Part shown: positions 29,015 to 36,990 of the stretch, piece after piece
Layout: every line of letters starts with the position of its first letter
How positions within the stretch are numbered: position 1 is the first letter of the stretch
DNA from: an uncultured Methanoregula sp.
GTDB taxonomy: Archaea > Halobacteriota > Methanomicrobia > Methanomicrobiales > Methanospirillaceae
Length of the DNA: 64,000 nucleotides
Assembly: GCF_963678795.1 (NCBI RefSeq)
Contig: NZ_OY787453.1
Span: forward strand, 558,001-622,000
Direction of reading: 5' to 3'
Position numbers and translations under genes: made by a program
The notes under the pieces: generated by a model
Seen by the model: only the letters and a program-made list of their open reading frames with translations
What the model was told of the DNA's origin: nothing
The model's database searches: none

Positions 29015-30400
29015 ATGGAAAATCACAAGCATATATTAATGGTGCTGACGCTTGTCCTCGTGTCGACATTGTTAGTCGTCCCGGTTCTTGCGGGTGATGC
29101 AACGACGATTGCAATAAATGCGGGAGGCACTCAGTCGGCAACAGCAGGTAATGCGGTGACCACTCTGCCCAGTGTCCTTGTGACGGATGGTACTAATCCG
29201 GTAAGCGGCGTAACCGTCACATTTGTCGTAGCATCGGGAGGGGGATCAGTAACCGGGGGAACCGCAACAACAGGTTCTAATGGAATTGCCACGGTCGGCA
29301 GCTGGACCCTGGGCACAACCCCCGGCATGAATACCCTGACCGTAACCAATACCTCCCTCATCGGCTCACCGTTGACATTCACGGCAACCGGGACCGCCGG
29401 GACAGCAACGCAGCTGGTAAAGTATTCCGGCGACAGCCAGTCAGCAACGGTTGGCACATCAGTATCTACCCTGCCAAGCGTCATCGTGAGAGATGCAAAT
29501 AATAACCCGGTGAGCGGTGTCAGTGTCACATTTGCGGTGACCTCCGGCGGCGGAACTGCAACGGGTGCATCGGCAACTACGGGAACAAACGGTATCGCAA
29601 CCGCCGGAGGCTGGACACTTGGAACAACCGCTGGGACGAACATATTGACCGTAACCAGTGGTTCTCTTACTCCGGTGACATTTATTGCAACGGGAACTAC
29701 GACAACGTCCGCCCCGACCATCACCGCGATCACTCCTACGTATGGTTACAATACGAGTGTAGTCAGCATCACCGGGTTAACGGGAACCGGCTTTGTTTCC
29801 GGGGCAACGATCGTTCTTGTCAAATCCGGGCAGACAAATATCTCAACCAGCAGTTCTTCTTTCTCGTCCGCTACACTGATGACGTGTACCTTTGACATTA
29901 CCGGAAAACCCGCGGGATACCGGGATGTCATCCTTACCAATCCGGATGGACAATCGTATACGTTGACCGATGGGTTTGAGATCCGCTATGCAACAAACGG
30001 CACCATCAATTTCAAGTCCAGTCCCGCCGGTGCGGTTGTTTATCTCAATGCATCGAAGATAGGCACAACACCGTTCTCACTCGATGGCCAGCTACCCGGT
30101 TCGTATTTCATCCGGATGCAGAAACCCGATTATAGTGACTATACCACCCAGGTTATTGTAACTCCCGGCGGTACCTCGTATGTCTATGCGTACCTCACCA
30201 CCGCTTCAGTTGAGACAACAAGTACAACCGCCTTACCTCAGCTCACCAATGAACCGGCAACGGTAAAGACTACGAAGAAGACCCCGACAAAAATCCCGAC
30301 ACCCTGGCCAACTTCCACGCCAACGCAGGCATCACCGGTCGGGCTGCTGGTGATTCTCGGAGCCATCGGTGTTGGCTTTGTTATCCTGCGCAAAGACTGA
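29015..30400 (+). CDS. Secreted surface protein: two Big_1-like Ig, IPT/TIG, PEGA, C-terminal anchor
   Basis: The ATG at 29015 follows GGTGG and gives 461 residues. A signal peptide (~1-27, cut near VLAGDA) is followed by two similar ~95-residue Ig-like (Big_1 type) domains, each with PVSGVxVTFxVxSGGG. A TIG-like domain then contains GTGFVSGATIVL, and a PEGA domain contains FKSSPAGAVVYLNASKIGTTPF. A Thr/Pro linker precedes a C-terminal hydrophobic segment with RKD. The linker and tail, KIPTPWPT...SPVGLL, are shared with the next surface gene. This suggests a wall- or membrane-anchored protein on the cell exterior. Ligand unknown. Confidence 0.85.
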   Translation: MENHKHILMVLTLVLVSTLLVVPVLAGDATTIAINAGGTQSATAGNAVTTLPSVLVTDGTNPVSGVTVTFVVASGGGSVTGGTATTGSNGIATVGSWTLGTTPGMNTLTVTNTSLIGSPLTFTATGTAGTATQLVKYSGDSQSATVGTSVSTLPSVIVRDANNNPVSGVSVTFAVTSGGGTATGASATTGTNGIATAGGWTLGTTAGTNILTVTSGSLTPVTFIATGTTTTSAPTITAITPTYGYNTSVVSITGLTGTGFVSGATIVLVKSGQTNISTSSSSFSSATLMTCTFDITGKPAGYRDVILTNPDGQSYTLTDGFEIRYATNGTINFKSSPAGAVVYLNASKIGTTPFSLDGQLPGSYFIRMQKPDYSDYTTQVIVTPGGTSYVYAYLTTASVETTSTTALPQLTNEPATVKTTKKTPTKIPTPWPTSTPTQASPVGLLVILGAIGVGFVILRKD

Positions 30401-30528
30401 TTTTTCAGGCAATTCCCCTTTTTTACATATTTTCATCTTTGTTTTGTTGCTGATCCCGGTTTCTTCGTTTAACTTCAGATGAGTATCCTTCTCCGGCCAT
30501 GGTAATGCCATAACTCGCCCCATATACG

Positions 30529-30587
30529 CATTATATATGGCACATTTGGAGAACCAGATAGTACAAAATGTAAACTTAACTTTACAT
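30529..30587 (+). promoter_or_regulatory. TATA box and perfect inverted repeat before the Thr-rich PEGA gene
   Basis: GCATTATATATGG (30529-30541) is a strong TATA box. About 28 bases downstream a perfect inverted repeat, ATGTAAA-6-TTTACAT, spans 30568-30587. It falls at or just after the expected transcription start, 28 bases before the start codon. It looks like a repressor site. Confidence 0.6.
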
Positions 30588-30614
30588 TAATTTGTCATCT
30601 CTGAGAGGGATCCC

Positions 30615-31406
30615 ATGAAAAACGCCATTCTCTGCATCATTCTCGTTCTTGTCCTTTTTGCAGCGCCGGCATCAGCTGATGATACTTCAGGAACTACTGC
30701 TACAACTGCAACAACGACTGCTGCAGAGACGACCGCAGCCACAACTACCATGGCAGCAACAGCGACAACCGCAGCAGCGACCGCGACAACAACTGACGTG
30801 ACAACAGCAGCGACAACCGCTGTAACAACGGAAACAACTACTGTCGCAACGACTGCAGCGACTGCAGCGGTCACAACAGAAGTGACTACCGATGTCGCTA
30901 CAACCGTGACCACCGAAGTAACTACCACCGCGACAACGGAAGTGACAACCGTTACCACAACGGCTGATACAACTGCCTGTGGCAGTATCTATGTGAGCTC
31001 CTACCCGTCACTGGCATCGATCCATATGGACTCGGTCTACCAGGGCATAACACCCCTGACTATCTCCAGTCTTAGTGCGGGGAATTATACCCTTCTCATC
31101 CAGATGACCGGGTATTCTGACTGGTCAGACAGCATTGCCGTTACCTCCGGAAACCAGACGAGCGTTTATGCAACGCTCTCCTCCCTGGCAACAACGACAG
31201 TAACGACCGTCCCGCAGACCACGCTCGTTGCAACCGTCCCCGTAGTCACCCCGATCATCACTACTCAGGCGACGGTTGCCCGCAAGACAACAACGCTTAA
31301 GATACCGACCCCGTGGCCAACGGATACGCCGAAAGCCTCCCCGGTCGATCTTGCCGTCATCCTTTGGGGGATCGGTATGGGGGTTGTCGTATTGCGCAGA
31401 CGATAA
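30615..31406 (+). CDS. Secreted Thr-rich (mucin-like) PEGA surface protein
   Basis: This 263-residue protein has a signal peptide cut near ASADDT. About 100 residues then consist almost only of Thr, Ala, Val and Glu, a stalk likely to be O-glycosylated. A PEGA domain follows (GSIYVSSYPSLASIHMDSVY...GITPLTI), then a second Thr-rich linker and a C-terminal anchor, KIPTPWPTDTPKASPVDL, a hydrophobic helix and RRR. Anchor and PEGA are related to the neighbouring 461-residue protein. The Thr stalk is encoded by simple ACA/ACN-rich DNA at about 30690-30975 that could expand or contract. Confidence 0.82.
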   Translation: MKNAILCIILVLVLFAAPASADDTSGTTATTATTTAAETTAATTTMAATATTAAATATTTDVTTAATTAVTTETTTVATTAATAAVTTEVTTDVATTVTTEVTTTATTEVTTVTTTADTTACGSIYVSSYPSLASIHMDSVYQGITPLTISSLSAGNYTLLIQMTGYSDWSDSIAVTSGNQTSVYATLSSLATTTVTTVPQTTLVATVPVVTPIITTQATVARKTTTLKIPTPWPTDTPKASPVDLAVILWGIGMGVVVLRRR

Positions 31407-31417
31407 AAATAGATTTT

Positions 31418-31816
31418 TTATCCGGCGTGGTAGCAGGAGTTCTTGAGGACCTCAACGGCGATTGGCTTGCAGATCCCTTCCTTGAACACTTCCTTGACAA
31501 CCGAGGAAGCGCAGTATTTCAGCTGCACCCGTGCGGACATCCGCTCCCGCTCCTCGTAAAATAACCCATGGGAGAACTCCACGATTCGCTTCATGCTGAT
31601 ACTCGTAGCAAGTACATAGACGCAGATCCCTGCATCCCCGGGCGCAAGGTCTTCCGTGTCAACCGATGTCATGAAGATGTGGGTTTCCGGGCCCGGCTCA
31701 ACGCTCGCGATCGTTACAACATTGTGGGTACTCTGGAGTTCTATGGTTTTTGGCCTGCCGGTCTTGAGATCCCTTATCACATCGGGGGAGATACTGGTTA
31801 ATGCTGCACACTTCAT
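31418..31816 (-). CDS. DUF473-like archaeal protein
   Basis: This 132-residue protein starts CAALTSISPDVIRDLKTGR and contains TIELQSTHNVVTIASVEPG. It resembles, from memory, the archaeal DUF473 family found mainly in methanogens. No catalytic motif is visible. It follows the PAC2-type gene after 6 bases on the same strand, so the two are probably one operon, and a role near the proteasome is conceivable but unproven. Confidence 0.72.
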   Translation of the reverse strand: MKCAALTSISPDVIRDLKTGRPKTIELQSTHNVVTIASVEPGPETHIFMTSVDTEDLAPGDAGICVYVLATSISMKRIVEFSHGLFYEERERMSARVQLKYCASSVVKEVFKEGICKPIAVEVLKNSCYHAG

Positions 31817-31822
31817 TTCAGG

Positions 31823-32566
31823 TCACCCGTACATTGGAAGATCTTTTTTCGGTGTTGTGTCCGCCGACTGCTGGACTTCCTCGGCCAGTTTTCCCATGCT
31901 CTGCTCGATCTCTACTGCCTGTTCAATCAGGGGCTGGATATCAAGGGCAAGGTTGTACATCTTGTTGAGCACTTCGATGGTTGCTGCCGAAGCCCGCGGA
32001 TCCGGAGCATTGACTGTCTCTCCAAGAAGTCCCACGGCCGGGATGTTCCGGACTTTACATTCCGTCAGGATGCTCGATGCAATCCCCGAGATGCTCCCGA
32101 TGGGAAGGACCATCGTGTGCTCTTCGATCCGGGTGAGGGCGGCAGGAGTTGTGGCAACGCCAAAGACCCGTTTTTCCGGTTCATTGGTGATGATCCCGGC
32201 GATCGTCAGAACTTCCTTTGGCTGGTACTGATTCACCCATTCAAGGATGCCGTTTGAGATCTCGTAACAGATCATCGGGGCGATCGGGACATCGGCAACA
32301 ATGGCAGCGATATTAATTTTGTCGTCGTTTTTCGCATAGACCCGGACAGGATCATTGATCAGGCCCCGGTTCATCATGGCGAGAGGAGGGAAGAATTTGG
32401 ACGTGATAGATCCGATCAGCTCAAAATCCATCTGGTCAACCATATACTGGAGCGCGATGGTTCCCACAAGCCCACTGCCGGGAAAGCCCATGAGGACCGC
32501 TGCCCCGTTTGTAGGAAGCGGTTTTGAAAAAATCTTGAGATCGCTGCTTGAGAAGTCTGCCGTCAT
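31823..32566 (-). CDS. PAC2-family proteasome assembly chaperone-like protein with HbYX tail
   Basis: This 247-residue protein has the PAC2 signatures VLMGFPGSGLVGTIA near residue 24 and a later VGLLGETVNAPDPRAS. Archaeal relatives (PbaA/PbaB) bind the proteasome. The last three residues are Met-Tyr-Gly, which fits hydrophobic-Tyr-X (HbYX), the motif that docks into the 20S alpha ring and opens the gate. A coiled segment precedes this tail. It is divergent from the DUF5611-like gene, with 34 bases between the starts, so the promoters overlap. The DUF473-like gene lies in the same operon. Confidence 0.86.
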   Translation of the reverse strand: MTADFSSSDLKIFSKPLPTNGAAVLMGFPGSGLVGTIALQYMVDQMDFELIGSITSKFFPPLAMMNRGLINDPVRVYAKNDDKINIAAIVADVPIAPMICYEISNGILEWVNQYQPKEVLTIAGIITNEPEKRVFGVATTPAALTRIEEHTMVLPIGSISGIASSILTECKVRNIPAVGLLGETVNAPDPRASAATIEVLNKMYNLALDIQPLIEQAVEIEQSMGKLAEEVQQSADTTPKKDLPMYG

Positions 32567-32600
32567 TAAATTAACATATACCCACTACCTAAAAAAGAGT

Positions 32601-32918
32601 ATGCAAGAATATCCTATCAAGCGCGGGCTGACAAAAGACCTTGAAACAAGAGCGGCAGCAGAGCTTAAGACTTGTTTTGGCGTGGAACCGGAGAAGACTG
32701 CTAGGGGTTTCCGGATCAAATCCGGTGCGCTCAAGCGCCTTGATGTCACGATCGGAGCCGGGGGGAAGTCTGTAATCATCGATACTGAATCTGATCTCAG
32801 TGCAGCTGATGACGTGATCATCGATACCAACAAGCGTTTCCGGAAATACCTTGATGCCGTTACCGGATTTTCCACCAAAGAGCGGGTAAAGCGGGCCAAG
32901 ACTCCCGTTGAGGGATAA
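32601..32918 (+). CDS. DUF5611-like small protein
   Basis: From the ATG at 32601 the protein has 105 residues: EYPIKRGLTKDLETRAA, then FGVEPEKTARGFRI, then GAGGKSVIIDTESD. It matches, from memory, a small methanogen family (DUF5611). The fold looks alpha/beta with no clear active site. The message is probably leaderless from TAACATATA about 25 bases upstream. The zinc-ribbon membrane gene starts 10 bases after its stop. Confidence 0.72.
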   Translation: MQEYPIKRGLTKDLETRAAAELKTCFGVEPEKTARGFRIKSGALKRLDVTIGAGGKSVIIDTESDLSAADDVIIDTNKRFRKYLDAVTGFSTKERVKRAKTPVEG

Positions 32919-32928
32919 TCCCCCTCCC

Positions 32929-33615
32929 ATGATCACCTGTGAGGCGTGCGGGGGCAGCGTGAGTGCCGGGACCTCATTCTGTACTGCCTGCGGGGCGCGT
33001 CTCTCTCGTGAGACTGATAATCTCTCTCATGATACGATCCCCTCGCCAGCTGTCCCGGAAGAGGGTCTTGTCTGGTCCCGGAAAATCCCCCTCATTACCA
33101 ACCCGTACCTGGTGCTCCAGTGTATCGGGATCCCGTTCCTGATCGGGATTGTTTTGGGCGGACTCTTCTCGCTTGGAACGGGGTCGCGGGATATGCTCCT
33201 CCTGTTCCTTGTTATCGCGCTCGGCCTCGCGGTCCTGATGCTGATCATCATGGCAGTCCTCCAGCTTGTCACCGGCGGCGGTCTGGAGACTGATTTTTTT
33301 ATCAGCAGCAACGGAGTTGCCCATAGCGCAGGGAAAACAACACGGACGCTCGACCGTGCATCAACGGCAGGATCGGTTGTGCTGGGGTCGATGGGCGGGA
33401 CCGGTACCGGCCTGATCGCCATGTCGCAGGAATGTAATGTCCTTGCCTGGCAGGATGTCCGGTATATATCCGGTTACCCGGCAGTGCGATCCCTTGTTTT
33501 CCGCTCGAAATACCTGATAAGCCCGGTTGTTTTGTATTGTACGGAAGAGAATTTCCCGCAGGTCCGTGCACTGGTAAAAAAATACGCCCCTGCAGTGGCG
33601 GCAGCAAAACTCTGA
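32929..33615 (+). CDS. Zinc-ribbon membrane protein
   Basis: From the ATG at 32929 the protein has 228 residues. It begins with a zinc ribbon, CEACGGSVSAGTSFCTACGA. Two long transmembrane helices span about 70-125 (PFLIGIVLGGLFSL and LLLFLVIALGLAVLML). The C-terminal domain (~130-225) is beta-rich and may resemble a PH-like domain. The function is unknown. It probably shares a transcript with the DUF5611-like gene. The CEACG...CTACG type recurs in the next gene. Confidence 0.72.
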   Translation: MITCEACGGSVSAGTSFCTACGARLSRETDNLSHDTIPSPAVPEEGLVWSRKIPLITNPYLVLQCIGIPFLIGIVLGGLFSLGTGSRDMLLLFLVIALGLAVLMLIIMAVLQLVTGGGLETDFFISSNGVAHSAGKTTRTLDRASTAGSVVLGSMGGTGTGLIAMSQECNVLAWQDVRYISGYPAVRSLVFRSKYLISPVVLYCTEENFPQVRALVKKYAPAVAAAKL

Positions 33616-33802
33616 TCGGGAATGTCACCGTTTAAGATTCCATTATCAGCGTGTGTTTTTGTCGTGTTTCTGAATACCTGTAGTCAGATCATGGAGCCAT
33701 GGTGGCAAAAGTGACCACTTCTTCCTACTCCGGACCTGCAAGGGGATCCTAAGGCAAGGCTGATAAATTTCTGTGAGAAAACTCATTGGTACGTGATCCA
33801 TT

Positions 33803-34963
33803 ATGCCTTATTGCCCTGAATGCGGGAAACGTGTTGCAGCCCAGGCAAAATTCTGCCGGTTTTGCGGAGCATCGCAGGCAGAAGAAACCGATTCCCCGGA
33901 AAGTGCCGTGGCAAGTCCACCAAAGAATTCCATCTGCGGCACCTGCAACAGTATTCTCCTTCCGGATGACAAGTTCTGCGGGAACTGCGGCTCAAAAGCC
34001 GGCAGCGCCCCGCCGGCTCCTGTTGAAGCGCCGGTGGTCTCGTTCCCGGCACCCCAAATCCCGCTGCTGGCCTGCCCTTCCTGTGGTGCTCCGGCAAATC
34101 CCGATGCAAAATTCTGTGGCATCTGCGGGGCTCCGGCCGGCCAGTCCCCGGCGGCAAAGACTGCCCCTTCCGAAGTTACGGCCGGTTATACCTGTGCCTC
34201 ATGCGGCAGCCCGCTCGCGGGTTCTGAGAAATTCTGTGGCATCTGTGGCAAGGCCGCCGTTGCCGCCCGCCCGGTTCCGTCGGGAGCTGCAGTGACGGCT
34301 GCGACGGCAGGAAAGGTCTGCGGTTCGTGCAGTGCACCCGTTAAAGAGAATACAAAATTCTGCGGGATGTGTGGGGCACCGGCAGGCACATCCGCTCCCC
34401 CGGCACAGGTAATGCCCCGGGTATCCCCGCAGGTTCCGGACCGCTGGGAAGAAGTTCTCGGCGTTATCCCGAATGCCAGGAAGATGAAGATGTTCGGTGC
34501 TGCCTTTGATACCTATACGATCGTGGTCACCGGCCAGCGCATGATCCTCGCCCGGCTGACGCAACCCATGCTGAATGCAGCCATAGCCGAAGCGAATGCC
34601 AAAGCAAAGGCCGAAGGGAAAGGATTCCTGGGGGTGGTGGGCGACCAGCTGGCAGTATCTTTCGGCTTCGGGAAACGGTACGAAACAATGCCGCCCGAAC
34701 AGGTGCTTCATGAAACGCCGGGCAATGTTGCCATCGCAAACCCGCGTATCACCGCGATCAGGCTCACTCTCCTTGATACAAAAAAATCCGGCATGGACTG
34801 GAACGAATTTAAGATGACGGTCGAGTCCATGGATGGAAAATATGAGTATATCATTGCCGAAGACGACCGGTTTTTAACCCTCCTTACGACCGCGTATGGT
34901 GACCGGGTCAAAATACCGCCCGGGCTCTTTACCTCAGGCCCGGTACGGGTCAGGTTCTTCTAA
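33803..34963 (+). CDS. Protein with five tandem zinc ribbons
   Basis: This 386-residue protein has five zinc-ribbon units in its first ~200 residues: CPECG/CRFCGA, CGTCN/CGNCGS, CPSCGA/CGICGA, CASCGS/CGICGK and CGSCSA/CGMCGA. Each has the form CxxC-12-KFCGxCG, separated by Ala/Pro-rich linkers. A C-terminal ~170-residue domain follows, beginning RWEEVLGVIPNARKMKMF and containing VVTGQRMILARLT, possibly PH-like. Many archaeal zinc-ribbon arrays serve as binding scaffolds. No membrane segment is seen. Function unknown. The nearest upstream gene is also a zinc-ribbon protein. Confidence 0.78.
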   Translation: MPYCPECGKRVAAQAKFCRFCGASQAEETDSPESAVASPPKNSICGTCNSILLPDDKFCGNCGSKAGSAPPAPVEAPVVSFPAPQIPLLACPSCGAPANPDAKFCGICGAPAGQSPAAKTAPSEVTAGYTCASCGSPLAGSEKFCGICGKAAVAARPVPSGAAVTAATAGKVCGSCSAPVKENTKFCGMCGAPAGTSAPPAQVMPRVSPQVPDRWEEVLGVIPNARKMKMFGAAFDTYTIVVTGQRMILARLTQPMLNAAIAEANAKAKAEGKGFLGVVGDQLAVSFGFGKRYETMPPEQVLHETPGNVAIANPRITAIRLTLLDTKKSGMDWNEFKMTVESMDGKYEYIIAEDDRFLTLLTTAYGDRVKIPPGLFTSGPVRVRFF

Positions 34964-35003
34964 AGGGTCCCCGCACCCCCTGAAGATCCGCCTTTCATTC
35001 CGG

Positions 35004-36269
35004 TTATCTTTTCCCTCGTGCCATTACCAGGGCAATTCCCGCAACCGCGAGAATCACAACAAAAAGACCGGTGGGCGATTTCTGGGTCGCTGCCGGTGTA
35101 ACCGGCGTCTGCCCTGTTGTCGTGAGCGTCAGGACCGGGTTCACCGTGGGGATTGTTGTCTCCGTGGTATACCGGGAGACCGGGTTGAGGGGTGTGGAAG
35201 TATAGGTCACCAGGCCCTCCGGCGCGGTATTGCCAATCACCTCAAGGCCGTTCAACCGGTACTGGTCAGAGACAACTATCCGTGTCCCGTCACGGCTTAC
35301 GGCAAGCGACCGCGGCTGGATGATTCCCCCCGTGCTTCTTTTCGCCAGGAGAGATCCCCCGTGATCGAGCACGTACACGGTCCCATCGCTGGCCCCGACG
35401 GCAATAACCGAGGCATCTGTCGAGACCCCGACTGAATTGGCCCACTTGCTCCCCGTAGAATACGTCCAGTGGGTTTTCCCGTACCGGTCGATCGCCGTTA
35501 CGGCATTGTCCTGCCCTCCGACAATGATGGCCGAACCGTCCTCGGAACAGGCCATGTCGATGATAGTGTCTTTCGTGACATCGTTCATCCAGTTGAGTGT
35601 CCCGTTCGAGGTATGGGATGAGAGGCGTGTTCCCCCGGCAGTGATGACCGTTGACCCGTCCGAAGAGATAGCGATATAGGTATCGATGCTCCCGCTCCTG
35701 TTGTCTGCCCACTTCACATTCAGTGCGCCGTCATAGAAACGAAGCCCTCCTTCCGTGGTCGCCACAACGAGATCCCCGGTTCTGGAGATCGCGATCTTCT
35801 TTGCCGGGTCGTCCGTGACACGCCCGTAAAAGTCCCCGTTCCTCGCCCACGAGCTGTAATACCCTTTCTCATCGGCTGCAACGATCAGCGTCCCGTCGCG
35901 GGATATGGCCACGGCCCGGGCCGTGGCAGGCAATATCCGTTCCCAGAGCGGTTCGCCCTTGTTATTCAGCAGGGTTACGGATCTGCCCAGCGCAGTAACA
36001 ACGTAATTGCCATCAGGGCTCATGGCTGCAATGATCCCGGATTGTCCGCCAAAGTGGGATTTGCCGTCCCAGCTTCGGACCAGCATATGGTTTCCCCCGG
36101 CAAAGACCGTGCCGCCATCGGCCGATATCTGGACTCCTGAGAACGGGCTGTCGTCTGATACCGGTCTCTCGGTCCAGTCGGAGCCAAGGCTGGTCCCTGC
36201 GGCTGTTCCTATTGCACATGCTGCGAATACGATTCCTGCTGCGATCAGCTGAACCCACACGCTTTTCAT
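35004..36269 (-). CDS. Secreted beta-propeller (WD40/PQQ-like) protein with C-terminal anchor
   Basis: The ATG at 36269 gives a clean signal peptide (MKSVWVQLIAAGIVF...). About eight short repeats follow with the pattern ISxDGxxVVxAG...xLxWxxxx, forming one propeller, e.g. VAISRDGTLIVAADEKG and IAISSDGSTVITAGG. A Thr/Pro linker leads to a C-terminal anchor, TQKSPTGLFVVILAV plus basic residues, like those of the two PEGA proteins in this window. It is the last gene of a minus-strand run starting at the giant PKD gene, 74 bases after the carbonic anhydrase. Confidence 0.82.
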   Translation of the reverse strand: MKSVWVQLIAAGIVFAACAIGTAAGTSLGSDWTERPVSDDSPFSGVQISADGGTVFAGGNHMLVRSWDGKSHFGGQSGIIAAMSPDGNYVVTALGRSVTLLNNKGEPLWERILPATARAVAISRDGTLIVAADEKGYYSSWARNGDFYGRVTDDPAKKIAISRTGDLVVATTEGGLRFYDGALNVKWADNRSGSIDTYIAISSDGSTVITAGGTRLSSHTSNGTLNWMNDVTKDTIIDMACSEDGSAIIVGGQDNAVTAIDRYGKTHWTYSTGSKWANSVGVSTDASVIAVGASDGTVYVLDHGGSLLAKRSTGGIIQPRSLAVSRDGTRIVVSDQYRLNGLEVIGNTAPEGLVTYTSTPLNPVSRYTTETTIPTVNPVLTLTTTGQTPVTPAATQKSPTGLFVVILAVAGIALVMARGKR

Positions 36270-36343
36270 GATAGTATCCGTAGGGTTTCTTCCCCCGGTA
36301 TATCTTGTTTGTGGAAGGGGATGCACCGGCCGTTCCTGGCAGG

Positions 36344-36976
36344 TCACTGGATCTTTTCGAGAAGACCTGTATCAAGATGGTAATAGAGCCCGTGGATTTG
36401 GAGTTTCTTTCCGGCAAGGGCCTTTTTTGCCAGGGGATACTTCTGGAGATGTTCAATCTGGAGCCGGACGTTTTCCTGTTCGATACAGCGCAGGCGGTTC
36501 TTGCGTTCTTCCGGCGTAGCGGGAGAGGCCAGTGTTGCATCGACCCGCTCTTTTGCCTCGAGCGCGTTGTTCAGCCAGACCTGGATAAACGGGCTGTCTA
36601 TATCACCATCAAGTGCTTTTATCGCTCCGCAGTCCGAGTGGCCGCAGATGACAATATCCTGAATATTGAGGTGGATGATGGCATATTCGAGCACTGATGC
36701 GAAATTCCAGTCCTGTACCGGGATGATGTTCCCGATATTGCGGTGAATAAAAAGCATCCCCGGCTGGGCATTGGTAATATGCCCGCTCTGGATCCGGGAG
36801 TCAGAACACCCGATCCAGAGCACCTTCGGGTGCTGCTGCCTGGCTATCGTGGAATAGCGGTCGTACTGTTCCTGGAATTCATTTTGCCGGAACCGCTCGT
36901 TCCCGGCCAGCAACTCTTCGATTACAGGAAATTCTGCATCAGTTTGGGGGACCGTGGACGTTTTAAGATGTTTCAT
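36344..36976 (-). CDS. Beta-class carbonic anhydrase
   Basis: From the ATG at 36976 (another at 36985) the protein has 210 residues. Zinc ligands and catalytic dyad are visible as CSDSR (Cys57, Asp59, Arg61) and GHSDCGA (His113, Cys116), normal for the beta class. It interconverts CO2 and bicarbonate, of clear use to a CO2-reducing methanogen. The start is within 15 bases of the upstream HEAT-gene stop, in a minus-strand run, so its expression may be tied to those membrane proteins. No signal peptide is present, so it is cytoplasmic. Confidence 0.94.
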   Translation of the reverse strand: MKHLKTSTVPQTDAEFPVIEELLAGNERFRQNEFQEQYDRYSTIARQQHPKVLWIGCSDSRIQSGHITNAQPGMLFIHRNIGNIIPVQDWNFASVLEYAIIHLNIQDIVICGHSDCGAIKALDGDIDSPFIQVWLNNALEAKERVDATLASPATPEERKNRLRCIEQENVRLQIEHLQKYPLAKKALAGKKLQIHGLYYHLDTGLLEKIQ

Positions 36977-36990
36977 GGTACACATCAGGG

